Source: Eretmocerus hayati
Lineage: Eukaryota; Arthropoda; Insecta; Hymenoptera; Aphelinidae
Reading direction: 5' to 3'
Assembly (NCBI GenBank): GCA_029851415.1
Contig: CM056743.1
Span: 74,669,186 to 74,733,185, forward strand
Length of the DNA stretch: 64,000 nt
The notes beneath the pieces are model-generated. The model made no database searches. It was not told where the DNA came from and was given only the letters and a program-made list of their open reading frames with translations. A program made the position numbers and the translations under genes. Below are positions 1-12,606 of the stretch, one piece after another (within the stretch, counting starts at the first letter, position 1; each line of letters opens with the position of its first letter).

Positions 1-690
1 GTAGCCAGGTTCTCCTAAGTGCATGATCTTATGCATCAAGAGAGCTGCGAAGTACATTCTCCGCGAATCAGTACGTAACCAACCCAAGCGCTCCCTAAAC
101 GGGGCGATGTGCCCGTCTCTCCTAAGATCAAAAATATATCTCACACATGAATTGCTTAGTCTCTGTACCCGTTGTCGCTGTTCGTCCGTGGCGTCGAGGT
201 ACACGACCGCGCAATAATCTAGGTGCGGTTGAACCAATGACTCGACTAGGCGAATTCGGAGAGGTCTGGTGATACATGCCCTAAAAAACCGCAGACCGTA
301 TAGGGCTCTGTTGACTTTCTTAGTTACTTGGTCAATGTGCGGTTTCCATGTCAATTCACTGTCAAGTGTAACACCAAGACTCACGACCGTATCACTGAAC
401 GGGATGATTCCTGTATCTCAACCCCTGGCAAGTCCATTCTCTTCAGATCTTTGATATTTCTCTCCGAACTGAAATAGATTGCCTTGGTCTTGCCAGCGTT
501 GAGACACAGGCCGGAACTTCTGGCCCACTCGGCAACTAGTCGTCCTATTTCGCCCAGCCGAGCAATACCTTCCCTGATCTTATTTTTCTCGATTTGGAGA
601 TAAATTTGGAGATCATCCGCATAAAATAGATGATGTACCGACTTTTCGTCTATCAAGCCAGCCAGGTCATTCACATACAAGCTGAAGAGG
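1..690 (-). mobile_element. Fragment of a CR1/L2-like non-LTR retrotransposon (reverse transcriptase part)
   Basis: The minus strand encodes part of a LINE reverse transcriptase. The catalytic YADD box (context FYADDLQIY) lies near 605-635, and the downstream RT/thumb region runs to position 1 through a frameshift around 380-420. A second, better kept copy of the same family lies at 50649-51629 in the same orientation, and positions 1-390 match 51270-51629 closely. The element continues beyond the left edge of the window. It joins (GA)-rich sequence and a second LINE fragment at about 690-720. It is a dead fragment. The clade is inferred from the C-terminal motif style only. Confidence 0.8.
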
Positions 691-719
691 AGAGAGAGAG
701 GAAGAGAGAGATACCGCGA

Positions 720-1425
720 TCCAGCGACTGATGCCGAACATCGGGGGATCCAAGGAAGAGAGGCGCGCACTCCTCAACACCGTCAGCACGTCCATCATGC
801 TCTACGGTGCACCCGAGTGGGGGAGAGAGTAGAGAAGGCCGTCATCGAGAGGAGGATGGGGCCTGTCCACCGAAGAGCGGCCCTGAGGAGCATCCTTGCT
901 TACCGCACCGTGTCAGGAGACGCAGTTTGCGTGTGTAAGGGGACGCCACCCATTCACGTGCTCGTCGCGGAGCGAGTGAGGATCTGGGACCGGCACAGAG
1001 TGATCGGAGCTGATCGAGTGCTCACACCAACGATGAAGGAGATCATCCGCGACAACAATAAGGAAACCACCCTTGAGCAGTAGGGAACTGAGTGGGATTC
1101 GCCATTTGCAGATGGCGGATGGACGCACCGGCTGATCCGTGACGTAGCCAAGTGGGCGGAACGCACCTACGGAGAGATAGATTACTGGACAACGCAGGCT
1201 TTGAGTGACGACGGTTGCTCCGATGCCTACCTGACCCGGTTCAAGACGAGGAGATGCCCGGCATGTCAGTCATGCGGGGACAACTGGGATGACGCTGAAC
1301 ACGCCCTGTTCACGTGCAGCGACACCCGAAGAGAGCGCGCCGAGTTGGATGTATGGCTGGGTACTCATCCAACACCTGAGAACTTATACTCAAAAACTGT
1401 TCATGATACATCAAGCTGGTGATGA
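720..1425 (+). mobile_element. 3' coding fragment of an R1-like non-LTR retrotransposon
   Basis: Two plus-strand open stretches (817-1083 and 1201-1422) read as the C-terminal tail of an R1/LOA-type ORF2. The first has the typical AYRTVSGDAV region after the RT domain. The second has a terminal zinc-knuckle-like pattern, CPACQSCG followed by ...EHALFTC. The frame is interrupted between about 1083 and 1110. No endonuclease or RT core is present, so this is a 5'-truncated fragment. It lies head to tail against the opposite-strand LINE fragment at 1-690. The assignment rests on recognised family motifs and was not searched. Confidence 0.75.
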
Positions 1426-2766
1426 CTCGGAAGGAGGAGAAGGAGTGGGAAGTAAGGCGCTTGGAAACAGGTGAATCACAGTGAACCATCCGGTTCCAAC
1501 AGGAGAGGCTCATGCCCTTCCGGAGGAGCATGATGGCCTGGAGAGGAGAGAAAGGAGAAAGAAGAAAGAAAGGGAAGAAGGATGGATGAAGATAGAAGAT
1601 GCCGACAAGAGGCCGAAGAGAGAAGAAAGAGAGAAGGAACGCTCGCAATCGAGCGCGAGACACGCCGCTCATCCTGGAGTAATGCTCACGCGGTTCCAGA
1701 CTGAGATGGTAGATGCAGGTGGAGAACAAGACCCGCGAGTCGTCAAGAAAGAGCCACTCGATCCACAGCGCGAGTCGCCGCCGGTCCTGAAGTAATGCTC
1801 ACGCGGTAACGGGACCGGATTGGTGAGTTTGGTTGAGATCTCCCTCGAAAGGAGGAGGAGAGAGGGTTTATCTGGCTCGAATAGCCGCATCGATTCGCAT
1901 TCCAGCCCGGAACTGTGAGGAGGTACTGAACAGCTGTGCTTGGCTGTCCGAAGCCTCTCTCCAGTACGTCTCAGCGTTTTCTCCCTTCAACCACTCAAGA
2001 AATGAGGGTGGGAGAGGAAAGGAGGGGGAAAAGAGGAAGAGAGGGAGAGAGGGGAGCAATTCACCCTGAAGCAAGCGGATTACAGTGAGTCTGCCGACTC
2101 AAACAGAAGAGGTTCAAATTGTTCCATAAGGAACATGCTGCACCGGAGAGAGGAGAAAGGAGGGAGAAGAGGAAAGGACTAAGGAAGGAGGATGAAGAGT
2201 AGGGAGAAGACCACTGAACGAGGAACAAGATCTGCGGTTTCTCAGGAGTGAGCCGCTCGATGCAGAGCGCAAGACGCCGCCGATCCTGGAATAATGCTCA
2301 CGTGGTTCCGGGGCCGGATTCGTAGGTTTGGTCGATCTCTCCCTTGTCCAATGGCCGTCGCCAACGGTGAAAGAGGAGAGGGTCTACCCGATCCGGATCG
2401 CCGTATTGATGCGGATTTTAGCCCGGAACCGTTGCGGAGGTACTGGCCAGCCGTGTCTATCCGACTAGTGATTTGCCTTTGTGGGTCGCAGTGGATTCTC
2501 CCTGCAATTACCTCAAGAAAGTACAATGAATACATAGATAGAGTAGGAGAGTTAACGGAAAGGTCCCAATTGATACAGGAGGATCATGATGTACTGAAGA
2601 AGGGAGAGGAGAGAGAGGAGAGAGAGATCGGAGAAAGAAGAATGGAGAGCAGGGCGGGAACCAAAGGAGGAGAAACAAGATCTGCGGTCCCTGAGGAGGG
2701 AGCCGCTCGATCTAGTGTGCGAGACGTCACCGGTCCTGGAAAAATGCTCACCTGGTTGCGGCGCCG

Positions 2767-2938
2767 CACAGTGGGGCAAAGAAGTTTTTGTCTTTATGTG
2801 AATTTGCAACCAGTCGACATATGCGCAAGCGGAAAACTTTTAGAAGAATGAGAACAACCCTTTGCGTCTGCACACATGTCGGTGGGTTGCAAATTCATGG
2901 GAAGACAAATGATTGAAAAGCTCTTCTGCCCCACTGTG
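2767..2938. mobile_element. Transib-like MITE (172 bp) with CACAGTG ends
   Basis: The segment has imperfect terminal inverted repeats that begin CACAGTGGGGCA and end TGCCCCACTGTG, with further pairing inward (TTTGCAACC near 2802 against GGTTGCAAA near 2886). It is flanked by identical 5-bp copies of CGCCG (2762-2766 and 2939-2943). Removing it restores the repeat unit it interrupts. Transib transposons are known for 5-bp CGNCG target duplications and CACARTG termini, so the fit is close. There is no coding capacity and it is non-autonomous. Confidence 0.8.
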
Positions 2939-3276
2939 CGCCGTATTGGTGAGTTTGGTTGATCTCTTCCTTGTCCTGTGGTCGTCGACAACGGAGAGGG
3001 GGAGGAGGTTAACCCGGTTTGGATGGCTATATCGATGCGGATTCCAGCCCGGGACTCTGGAGGTACTGGCGAGCCGTGTTCCGCTGACCAGTGCCTCTAC
3101 TTGGTACGTCGCAGCGTATTCGCCCTACAACCACCTCAGAGAAGAGAGCAGAAAGAGAGGGGAAACAGAAGAAGTTCAAATTGTTCTAGAAGGAACATGA
3201 TGCACTGAAGCAGGGAGGAAGGAGAGAGTCTCTCCTCTCCAGAGGAGGCCGAAGAAAGAAGAATGGAGAGCAGAGC

Positions 3277-5871
3277 ACCCCTGTGAGCCTGGACCGCGGA
3301 ATTGGACCAAAATATGCTCGTGGTAGGCCAGAATATGCTCGAAATGCTCGTCCAAGTCCCAGATTTTGGTCCGGCTGCGTTTTCAAGTTACGACCCCTCA
3401 AAGTAGCCCGATTTCACCCCCCAGTCCTCCCACCTGCACATCACAAAAATGCTCAGATCGACACGAATTCGACTGCTAGAGGGACGTACCCGGGCTCAAA
3501 TTGGAGCTCTAATTCTGGGAAACGACGAGCATTTATCAAAACTTCGAAATAATTGTGTAAAACCGTTAAAAAACGTCTCACAGAGTTCCCATGTATAAGC
3601 ATACGGGCGAGCGGTTGGCTGAGAGGGGGAGTCGAGGGAGAAGAGGAGAAGCCGCGCGCAGCCGCATGATCGTTCGGTTCGCAAAACTCGTCTGCTGCGC
3701 TGATGTGATTGTTGTCGTCGTAGTTATCACGCTGTGTTTACACCGGTACCGAGGTCGACGAGCACCCTGGGCACTGGGCCTGGATTCTCGGTGTTCTTTG
3801 GATGAATGCGTGTGTTACAGGCGGAAGCTGCGTGACATCTTGGACTACGTCGCCAACATGTCCTGTATGCCTGTGTGAGGTGTCGAAGCATCCTCGAAGA
3901 CGCCCGGGGCACACGTGAGTGGCTCCACTCCCAACCTGGTGCACCGGCGGCGGTCTTCTTGCCCGATTCTTCATCGAGCAATCTTTTTTTGTGCACCCAG
4001 CGCTCTAAGCCAATCTGTGATCCATCTATATTGAACACATAACATCCAGTTTTGAAGGCCTTTGAGCTGCACCGTCAAAATTTCTCGTTTCCAATGCTGG
4101 GAAATTGTCAAGTTCCTGGTGTCAGAGATCTAGTGTATACTTTTCCAAACAAGGAGGCAGAAAATGCATCACTAAAAATTCCACTTTGCAGGCCATATCA
4201 TTTCAAGAAAAAATAAGAGACCAGTTGATCATTCAATCAGTTCAGAAAATCAGAGATGCCAAACTTGAGTGACTGACGATTTTTACTAGCACTTTGACTT
4301 TGACAGTCTCCAAGATTGAGTTCTGTTCGGAAATTCTTCAAATGTTGGAAATGAGGATTAGTTGTTGTTAGATAGAGATAAGATCATCCAGCCAAATTTG
4401 GACATTCTGCTTTACTTTAGTTTGATTCTACAGTAAACGCTATCAATCCACTCACAGCTTTCATAAGAGTGCCTCATTTATCATTATGTAAACTGATATC
4501 CGAGTCTACACATGACTTACAGTTCAAAATCTTCTTCCCTAGCAGTGATTGCCTAGAAGTCTTGCATGTACTACTACTAGTGTTGCAATGAAAAGACCTC
4601 AAAGCATCAATATCAACTGATACAAGTCAATGAATCTGAGTTGATACAAATGTCAACTCTGTTTATTCCACTATCAAGGACAGGGTTAGTGTGAAAGTTA
4701 TTCATCTCAAAGTTATGATAAGAGCAATAAGATCATCCTCACCAATTCCAAGAGGATATAATCTGAATAGTGTGGGTATAAATAATTCAATTTGGACTTG
4801 GCACGGTTCAAACATGAGACATGTTTTCAGCCATAAATGAGTAGGCAATACTTGTAATGGTCACTAGCACAAAGTAAATTGTGATTTCCCCTCTATTCTT
4901 ACTCAACTGTCTCTGACTTGACTAAGCATATAGCATTTCATAGAACCGAGTAAGCTGTAAGCCCTACGCTGGCACAGTGCTAAGATTCCACTGATGGGAA
5001 ACGACTACACATGGAATGTCCAATCACTCGGAAAGCTTTGGATCAGTGTATACTATAGAACGTCTATCAAAAATAAAAGAGACAAGTGCAAGAACTATGA
5101 ATCAAAATAGTAAGACTCAATTTCTACTCATTATGATCAACTCGATGTACGAGAACTTGACACATCTGGAGTTGAAGGAGGATCACTTTCAGATCTACTC
5201 AAAATAGGCAGCTGGAGGCAGTGAAGTGAACCCTAAGTCTATCGTGTAAATATATTGCGTCCTCAAAGTACTGCCAAAAAATGCACATATGAGTTGGAAG
5301 CTCATTCGCGATCACGGGAGTTTTGTCTTTGTAACACACGCATTCATCCAAAGAGCACCGAGAGTCCAGAGCCAGTGCCCAAGGTGCTCGTCGACCTCGG
5401 CACCGGTGTAAACACAGCGTGATAACCACGACTAAGAAAATCACATCAACGCAGCAGACAAGTTTTGCGAACCGAACGATCATGCGGCTGCGCGCGGCTT
5501 CTCCTCTTCTCCCTCGACTCCCCCTCTCAGCCAACCGCTCGCCCGTATGCTTATACATGGGAACTCTGTGAGACGTTTTTTAACGGTTTTACACAATTAT
5601 TTCGAAGTTTCCATAAATTCTCGTTGTTGCCCAAAATTAGAGCTTCAATTTGAGCCCGGCTACGTCCCTGCAGCAGTCAAATTCGTGTCGATCTGGGCAT
5701 ATTTGTGATGTGCAGGTGGGAGGAGTGGGGGTGGAATCGGGCTACTTTGAGGACTCGTAACTCAAAAACGCAGCCAGACCACAATTTGGGACTTAAACGA
5801 GCATTTCGAGCATATTCTGGCCTACCACGAGCATATTTTGGTCCAATCCCGCGGGCTAGGTTCACAGGGGC
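3277..5871. mobile_element. Long-TIR DNA element with 9-bp target duplication (Mutator-like, non-autonomous)
   Basis: Positions 3277-3820 and 5330-5871 are inverted copies about 540 bp long. The outer ends read roughly CCCCTGTGA. Each end is bordered by the 9-mer GAGCAGAGC (3268-3276 and 5872-5880). Long terminal inverted repeats with a 9-bp duplication are the hallmark of Mutator-like elements. Each arm carries a mirrored open frame (3591-3878 plus, 5199-5558 minus) with similar translation; because both copies have it the frame may be real, but I recognise no domain. The 1.5-kb centre (3821-5329) is AT-rich and shows no transposase. Confidence 0.65.
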
Positions 5872-6560
5872 GAGCAGAGCGGAGACTAGAGTAGGAGGAA
5901 CGAGATTCGCGGGTCCTGAAGAGGGAGCCGCTCGATCTAGATTTTGTTGATTTCGAGGCCGGATTGATAGGTTTTGTGGATCTCTCCCTTGTCTAATGGC
6001 CGTCGCCAACGGTGGAGGAAGAGACAGTTTACCCGATTCGGATAGCCGCATTGATGCGGATTCCAGTCCGGGACTCTTGGGGAGTCAGTGGCAGGCCGTG
6101 TTCGGCTGAACGGTGCTTTTACTTTGTAGGTCGCAGCGTATTCGCCCTACAATCACCTCAGAAGAGAGAAAATATAGAGACATAGGAAACAGGCAAGGTC
6201 CAAATTGTTCCAAGAGGAACATGATGCACTAAAGAGGGGAGAGAGGAGAGAAGGGGGAAGAACGTAGGAAGGATAATGGAGAACGGGCAGATAACCAAGG
6301 GAGGAGAAACGAAATCTGCGGATCCTGAGGAGAGAGCCGCTTGATCTTGAGCGCGAACGCCACCGGTCCTGAAGTAATGCTCACGCGGTTCCGGGACCGA
6401 ATTGGTGGGTTTGGCGGATCTCTCCCTTGTCCAATAGCCATCGCCAACGGAGGAGGAAGACAGGGTTCACCCGGTTCGGATGGTCGTATCGAGGCGGATT
6501 CCAGCTAGGGATTTTTGGGGAGTCATTGGCCAGCCGTTTCTGGCATACCACAAATCTCTA

Positions 6561-9500
6561 TCCTGTGGACACGACAGCTATAACGCCCGGAGACTGAGTG
6601 ACTTCTGGTACTCGTGGCCAAGCTGCCTTTGTAAGTGACTTGCCACGTAGTCTAGATGACTTCCTAAAAGGATCGAGGGACTACCTAGGTATCGGCAAAG
6701 CGTAGATGAGCCCCAAACCCTCCACTGGAGGGCTGGCAACGGTCTGGTGCTGGTGACCGACCCCAGAAATTGGTAGTTGGCGAGGGCGAGTTGACCCATT
6801 ACTGATTCAGTTGTATTCCAAAAATGGCCAACCTCTAAGTCAATGCGCTGGCAGGCGTATCTCTACCCCGCGCCTATTGGGCCACCAGAATGATAGCGTT
6901 AGCCAGGTATTCAGTATGAACACCTAGATATCTGTTTTTTAGAAGAATAGTGATGCACAAGTCGGAGTTGGGTTCGGCTCTTGACGCATCAAGCGAATCT
7001 CTCAGTAGCAAGGAAAGGTGCAACCATAACGAGTCCACAATCAATCAACCCTCGTATTTTTTGTATCAATTATGAGCATTCATTCATGCCGAAACATCGT
7101 TGATTACTTCGAAGAGTAGTGTATATTTCTATTGCAATCTGGCAAAACTTGGAACGTGTATCTGATGCCGATTTGCTCCTGTGGAACACTACGTTTCAGG
7201 GTCTACGACACAATTTCAGACGTAAGTCCACCTCGCTCCGAGCTGCGATATGAATCATGGGAATGCCTCTTCGATCCGGCAAAACGGTGTATTTTGCGTG
7301 TTCCCATACAGTCAGAATCTCCTACAACACAATTGTAACACTTAATCCTCCAGAATGGCAAGTGAACTCGATTCCCCCTATGCGTGATTCCATGCAAAAT
7401 AGTTCTACAGAGGAAGGCCTATGTCTCGGATATCTTACTTAGTATTTTCAATCGAGTTGATGGTCCAAAACATCAAGTTCCCACCTCCAATGGTGTTCAG
7501 AAAAATTTTCCTTCGACCAATGGTGAGCATTTTGCCAACAAGGTGGGAATCATTCCAGGAAAAAATGGAATCACTCCTCCAGATAGATCGCAAGCATATA
7601 TAGTTAGTCTACACATAGTGAGATGCGGTTGACGGCATTGGAAGACCCTATTGAATGATTTTCCCTTAGCTGAAGGTCGAAAATCACAAAAATTGATCCT
7701 CCGAGGATCTATCCATTGAGGTCTCGAGGATTCAATATTCAATGTAGAATCATGTGCACTTCCAGATGGAATCAGTCCCAAACATTTTCTACGTTTGAGG
7801 GTCTGTTTCAACCATCCTTTGGAAATCCATCTCCCATGCGATGGAAAATCGTCTGTCTTCTGTGCCTGCACGGAAATTCGGATCTTTGCAACCAACTCCA
7901 CAGGGAATCCGAGAAAATTCCCTTCAATGAGACTTATTGACAAGGGCAATTTCATACACTCGAATCAGAGCTACAGCGTTTCGAGAACAAAGCCTCAATT
8001 TGCATGCGTCAAGTTAGTTAGTGCACGCCATCATCCACGAACTCCCTTTATTGCTTCCTCGGCGCCTTCGTCTTCACTCGTGGTACTCATCAAGGGGTTG
8101 ATCTTCTGAACGTTGTAGCTCTAATCCCAACGCATGAGATTGGATTTTTTCAAATAGTCATTCTGGAGAAAGATCCCTTCGCCTCACAAGGGACCAATTT
8201 GAGGTGTCGAAGTCCCTGTAAATATGCAGAATGAGAAGATTCCCAATCACTTTAAGATTTAATCCCGGGAAACAACGGAAGTAAGCCTTAGAAGGCAAGC
8301 AAATGTTGGAAACCATTCCTCTCTGACAAATCACACAATTCCACATAAAATAGCAAATTCTCAAAGATCTAGAGAGATGGCTTTTTGGAAGATCAAGTTT
8401 CTTGCCATTTCTGTTCGAGAGGATGGAGCATTCCCTCCAACCCTCAGGCTGCCGGCCTGGCTCATATATGAACCACTCTTGACCTGAGTAATCTTCGAGA
8501 CATATCGGATGTGCATTCGAATGAAATTACCACTTAGGAGATACTAATTTCCTTAGGAACAATGCCGGCAGTCTGATGGTTAACCTCTTTGCGCATTTGT
8601 CCACATACGTGGACGCGTCTTTGGATGATGCCAGTAAATTCCACTCTCAAGATATCGCAAAAATTCTTGTGGGGCTCTCTTCTCTCACCCAAAATCAACG
8701 ATTCATTCGAGTTTATTCTCCGGTAAACTCATTTTCACTACCTGCTTGAGACAAATTCATTGTATTGAGAAATTCAATTTTTCGAAAAAGCTAAAAGTTG
8801 AGCTTAATACTCGAATATAAGGTCTAAAAATCGTGCAGAAGGATTTGAACATACTTTCCGAGTACACCAAACTATTGCTACAAGGAAGGATACACAATGT
8901 TGAAGTATACGAAATAATGAGCCTCGTGAAGTCTGGCCTCATACGTGTACACCGTGTATTCGAGGAATTCGAAAGAGCCAGTTTGTCCAGAGTATACAGA
9001 GAGTTTACATACAAGAACGTGTAGAGTTTTTCTCGTCGTACTCTTTGCCATGATCACTTCATGGAAATCGATTATGATTAGGACTTTTCAGGAAATCACT
9101 CATGTCCAAGTTTTTACATAGTTATGATGTATCGACAATGAAGATGAGACGATATGGAATAGTCTCACAATAGACATGTCATGTTATTAGACTATGTTAT
9201 ACGCTGTTTAGTACTCATTCTTTAAACTGGTGGAGTCGAATTCCTTTTATGATTCCTTTCCACGACTCCACGGTGTCCACATACGTGGACATGGTCAAAA
9301 ATACAATATAATGATGCATTTTTTCATCTGTTTGAAGCTCAGAGAACTTTTCAACGTTAGAGTTGATGAAATTCATCGAGGAATATTTTTTTCCACCATG
9401 GGAAATAGGTGCGTGCACGAAGAGGTTGAATGAAATTCTCGAAGTGCGTTCCAGTTAATTTTTGCCGGGCAACCGTGTTTTGCAATCTGTGAGAGAAGTC

Positions 9501-11322
9501 ACGATTTTTGCATTCCAGTGAAAAAGAGTGAATCAATTGTCTTCGAGAATGGATTCCAATTCTTCTGCACAAATGCTCAACGCACCTACCTATTCTTCAT
9601 TATCTTGTTGAATCGTCCTCTGGTGCAGATATGTGATGATATATATACTTCTTGCTGATTTTCTTTGGATATTTTATATCAATGCTCTTTGGAAGGATGT
9701 TGAATTCGTTGATTCCAAAAGAGCTGAGTTACAGCTTTTCAATGAGTCAATCAATCAATCTGAATCGAGGAAGTTTCGGAATAAGAGATCTAATTTATAG
9801 CTGGCTTTTCGGGGAAGGATGAGATAGCGTATTTCAAACAGAGTTTAGATTTATTTAGAGCAAATGATGAAATTTTGAACAAAATGGAACTTAATATCTA
9901 GGTACAATTCGGATGAGACTAAATCCAAGCGCACTCACAAGTCTACTTGAAGAGATGATGATTCTCCGAGGCGAGAACGTATAAGCAGGGCAAATTCGTG
10001 GCTGGCCCTCATGCAACTGAGGCGGATAACGTCGGCCTACTTTTCGACGGGATCAAATCAAGCCCACGAGTCCGCACTTCTATATGACTTTACCATGCGT
10101 TTTTTCTCCGCACTTAGGTGAGTTTGGGTGAACTTGGGACACACGCAGCCTACCACTGGCAGAGCTTTGTCACAGAATCAATGGAAAAATGGATTTTGTT
10201 GTTCCAATTCATACGTGCGGACACGAGTTAATTTTGATGATTCGACTGAAAAAATTATTTCGAAAGTGTTCTACCTAAGATTGTAACACACGTAACGCAT
10301 GTGTTACGATGCTGGGAGAGCTCTCTGTTAAATTCCCCATGGTCTGTTTTTCATGTTACATATAACATGTGTAACATCCAATTACTGGCTAATGCTTTGA
10401 TTCTGCTGATTTACTGACCTGCTTATACGTTCTCTGCTGATCAAGTCGAAATAATATTTCTCCACGTTGAGAAATATTATTTCAACTGTTGCGTTGTCTG
10501 GGACGCCACACGAAACTCTTCCTCGTAGGTCTATTTTGCATGGATATACTCTTCGATGATCAGAACAATGTGGTTATTTCGCATGCTGAAGATTCGACGA
10601 CCTCTAGCACCACCGATGAACTTTTTTCGAAGTAATTACTATGCGATTAGTCAATTGACTCAAAGTGACCGAGCAGCAAAGTAGTACTTCAACGATCGGA
10701 CCGAATGATCTCGTAACTGGAGATAGATTCTGGATACTCTTCGGGTATGAGACTGATATCGAGAATTGATGTGAGATGAATAGGTAACGACGTCCTACAA
10801 GACCAAAATTGCTATTCTAAGTACACGAATGGTCTCCAAAAATTTCGTAGAGTGTTCTAATAATTTTTCGGAAAACGAGGCAATATTGGGATCCTCCTTT
10901 CCATTCCCACCGATTTCGAGACACTTAATTCAACAGTCTCGCGAAAATTCGGAGAAGATTGGACGCTCATGACTTTGATTTTGGTCACATAGGATATCGT
11001 TCTCTATCCATCTTGCATCAATTCATCCTCAGTATCACCCTAGATGATCATGAACAATTTATTGGGAGTTATTGAATAAAACTGCGCGATTATCGAGGTA
11101 ACAGTTCGCTATTCCGGGCTTTCTGGATCGATCAGCCGATGGCATGATGATTACTTTGAGGAAAATCCAACAGGAGCGCCAGGGGCCGCCTATATGAGTC
11201 TGTCCATAGAATTGTTGATATTTTGGTTGCTGGGAACCGATTTGTTTTTTCCTTTTTCATTCGACGTATTGAGGCCTTGAAGGTTTATAAAACTTTTACT
11301 GTGAGGTAATACTATTTGATAA
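6561..11322. other. Host intergenic or intronic DNA, no gene recognised
   Basis: This 4.8-kb stretch has only short overlapping frames on both strands and none resembles a known protein. A 14-mer TCCACATACGTGGA occurs at about 8599 and again at about 9276. Around 10290-10380 there are several ATGTGTTAC/GTAACATG-type short inverted motifs. I see no RNA gene, no transposon ends and no long repeat within it. It may hold introns or decayed elements that I cannot identify. Confidence 0.4.
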
Positions 11323-11444
11323 TTTGTGTATTGTGCTACGACTAGCGCAAGCTGTGTTCTGTTCTTGATACTCGTGGTTGATACGGAGAACTCCCCGGCA
11401 CAGCCCACCAGAGAAGGCCACTGTGCCCTCCTTGTTTATCCGGG
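11323..11444 (+). CDS. Left half of a host coding exon split by Polinton A (unidentified protein)
   Basis: An open frame runs from the stop at 11320-11322 to the Polinton insertion point. It includes a hydrophobic run (CVLFLILVV, about 11354-11380), which could be part of a signal peptide. After the 24-kb element the same frame continues, once the duplicated TCCGGG is counted once, through 35722-35901 and ends at a strong splice donor (GGAG/GTAACA). About 100 codons stay open across the insertion site. I recognise no protein family. A plausible reading is a secreted or precursor protein exon inactivated by the insertion. The exon's 5' border is uncertain. Confidence 0.4.
11439..11444. repeat. 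Target site duplication of Polinton A, left copy (TCCGGG)
   Basis: The 6-mer TCCGGG directly precedes the AGTAGTAAGG terminus of element A and is repeated exactly at 35716-35721. Six-base duplications are typical of Polinton/Maverick integration. Confidence 0.93.
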
Positions 11445-12036
11445 AGTAGTAAGGGGGCCGCTACAGCGAGTCAAAACAAACCCCCACTCCTCCCCGCCCC
11501 CTCCCCCTCCACCTGTCGTCCGCCCCCGCGTCTGGCTGTAACCCATAACCCATTGTTTGTTCCCCTCTGATGGGTTTCGCAAGGGTGCTCCCCTTTCTGC
11601 AGGTGCACCTGCCACCCCTCAAGGAAGGGTGCTCCCCTTTGGTATGCCCACCCCCGCACCCATTGTGTGTGACCCTCGTACTTCGGTAACCCATAACCCA
11701 TTGTTTGCTCCCCTCTGATGGGTTTTGGAAGGGTGCTCCCCTTTGGTATGTCCACCCCCGCACCCATTGTGTGTGACCCTCGTACTTCGTGGAGGGTGCA
11801 ATCTCCTATTCCTCCTGTAGCAGGTGCACCTGCTCGTGCAAGGTTGCCCACCCTCGAATGTCTGTGAAGTAGGTGGTACCTGGGTAACCCACCCCCGCGG
11901 ACTATGCGCACCCTCATTCCCTCCAGCAGGTGGACGGTTGCGCCCCTCCTGAGGGTGGTGCTGATGCCGCGGATGAAGGGTTGGCCCCCTGTTCTTTGCA
12001 ACGAAGGGAGACGGCGCTTCGTATCCCCTCTTTTAC

Positions 12037-12084
<48 letters not shown>

Positions 12085-12318
12085 TCATCCGCAGAAAAAA
12101 ACGGTCGCGGGGTTGGCACATGGTGAAGAATCCGGCCATTATTTCCAATGATCGCTGCAAAAAAGAGCAACAGAAACGTTGCCCGTACCTTTTCCTGACC
12201 ACCTGGCGGTAGGTACACAGGCCCGTATTTTTTCTCGCCCTTCACACCTCGAGAGCAATTTCGCCGACGAGGAGTGGAGAGCGATGGCGGTATCCCCAGT
12301 AGGCCTAGTCCGCCATGG
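11445..12318. repeat. Left terminal inverted repeat of Polinton A
   Basis: It matches 34847-35715 in inverse orientation with scattered substitutions and indels. It contains short tandem segments rich in GGGTGCTCCCCTT and CACCCATTGTGTGTG, the 12-bp palindrome CAGGTGCACCTG at 11600-11611 and 11821-11832, and an (AT)n tract at about 12038-12082 that is much shorter in the right copy. Long frames inside it are repeat artefacts. Confidence 0.92.
12038..12082. repeat. (AT)n microsatellite in the left TIR of Polinton A
   Basis: About 22 uninterrupted AT dinucleotides. The corresponding place in the right TIR (about 35058-35070) has only a few repeats, so the tract expanded after integration. Confidence 0.95.
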
Positions 12319-12606
12319 GAAATTGGAGTATCTGAGAAAAACATCATATATGTAATCATTCAATTTATTCATTATTTCGTTGTACACGATCACGAATTAT
12401 TCGTTCGAAATTCTCAATGGGGATTATCTTGTGAAAGCCCGTGTTTCCGAATGGCACAGTCGTGTTCCCTGTGCGTTTTGCGTGAGTTTCTTTCTTGGTT
12501 ATGAAAGCCACCTCGGCCATGGCATTATGATATTGGTACATGCTGAAAAAAATGGTAAGGCCATAGACATGTTATTTTATCTAACTGGAAGTATTGGTAG
12601 TACTCA

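Larger units (their letters stand above)
1480..6560. repeat. Cluster of degenerate copies of one GA-rich repeat, interrupted by other elements
   Basis: A unit with a core like CTCACGCGGTTCCGGGACCG, followed by a segment about 'ttggtgagtttggttgatctctcccttgtcc' in several variants, recurs near 1770-1860, 2280-2370, 2725-2760 continuing at 2940-3060, 5920-6060 and 6330-6500. It is surrounded by (GA)-rich purine tracts. The first copy directly follows the R1-like coding tail, so the family is probably the 3' UTR of that retrotransposon, present as nested or tandem 3' fragments. Several long frames here are purine-bias artefacts and I see no gene. A Transib-like MITE and a Mutator-like element split two of the copies. 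Confidence 0.6.

Noticed and set aside
381..770. A functional reverse transcriptase gene
   Set aside because: Only a fragment with the YADD box is present, with a frameshift downstream and unrelated (GA)-rich sequence at its N-terminus.
1481..2069. Glu/Arg/Lys-rich frames on both strands
   Set aside because: These are products of purine-rich GA repeats in LINE-derived sequence, with no domain and no support between repeat copies.
11471..12202. Long minus-strand frame of 243 codons, and mirror frames at 35197-35775
   Set aside because: It lies entirely in the GC-rich tandem units of the Polinton A TIRs; the same sequence is open in several frames, and the translation is repetitive and crosses an (AT)n tract.
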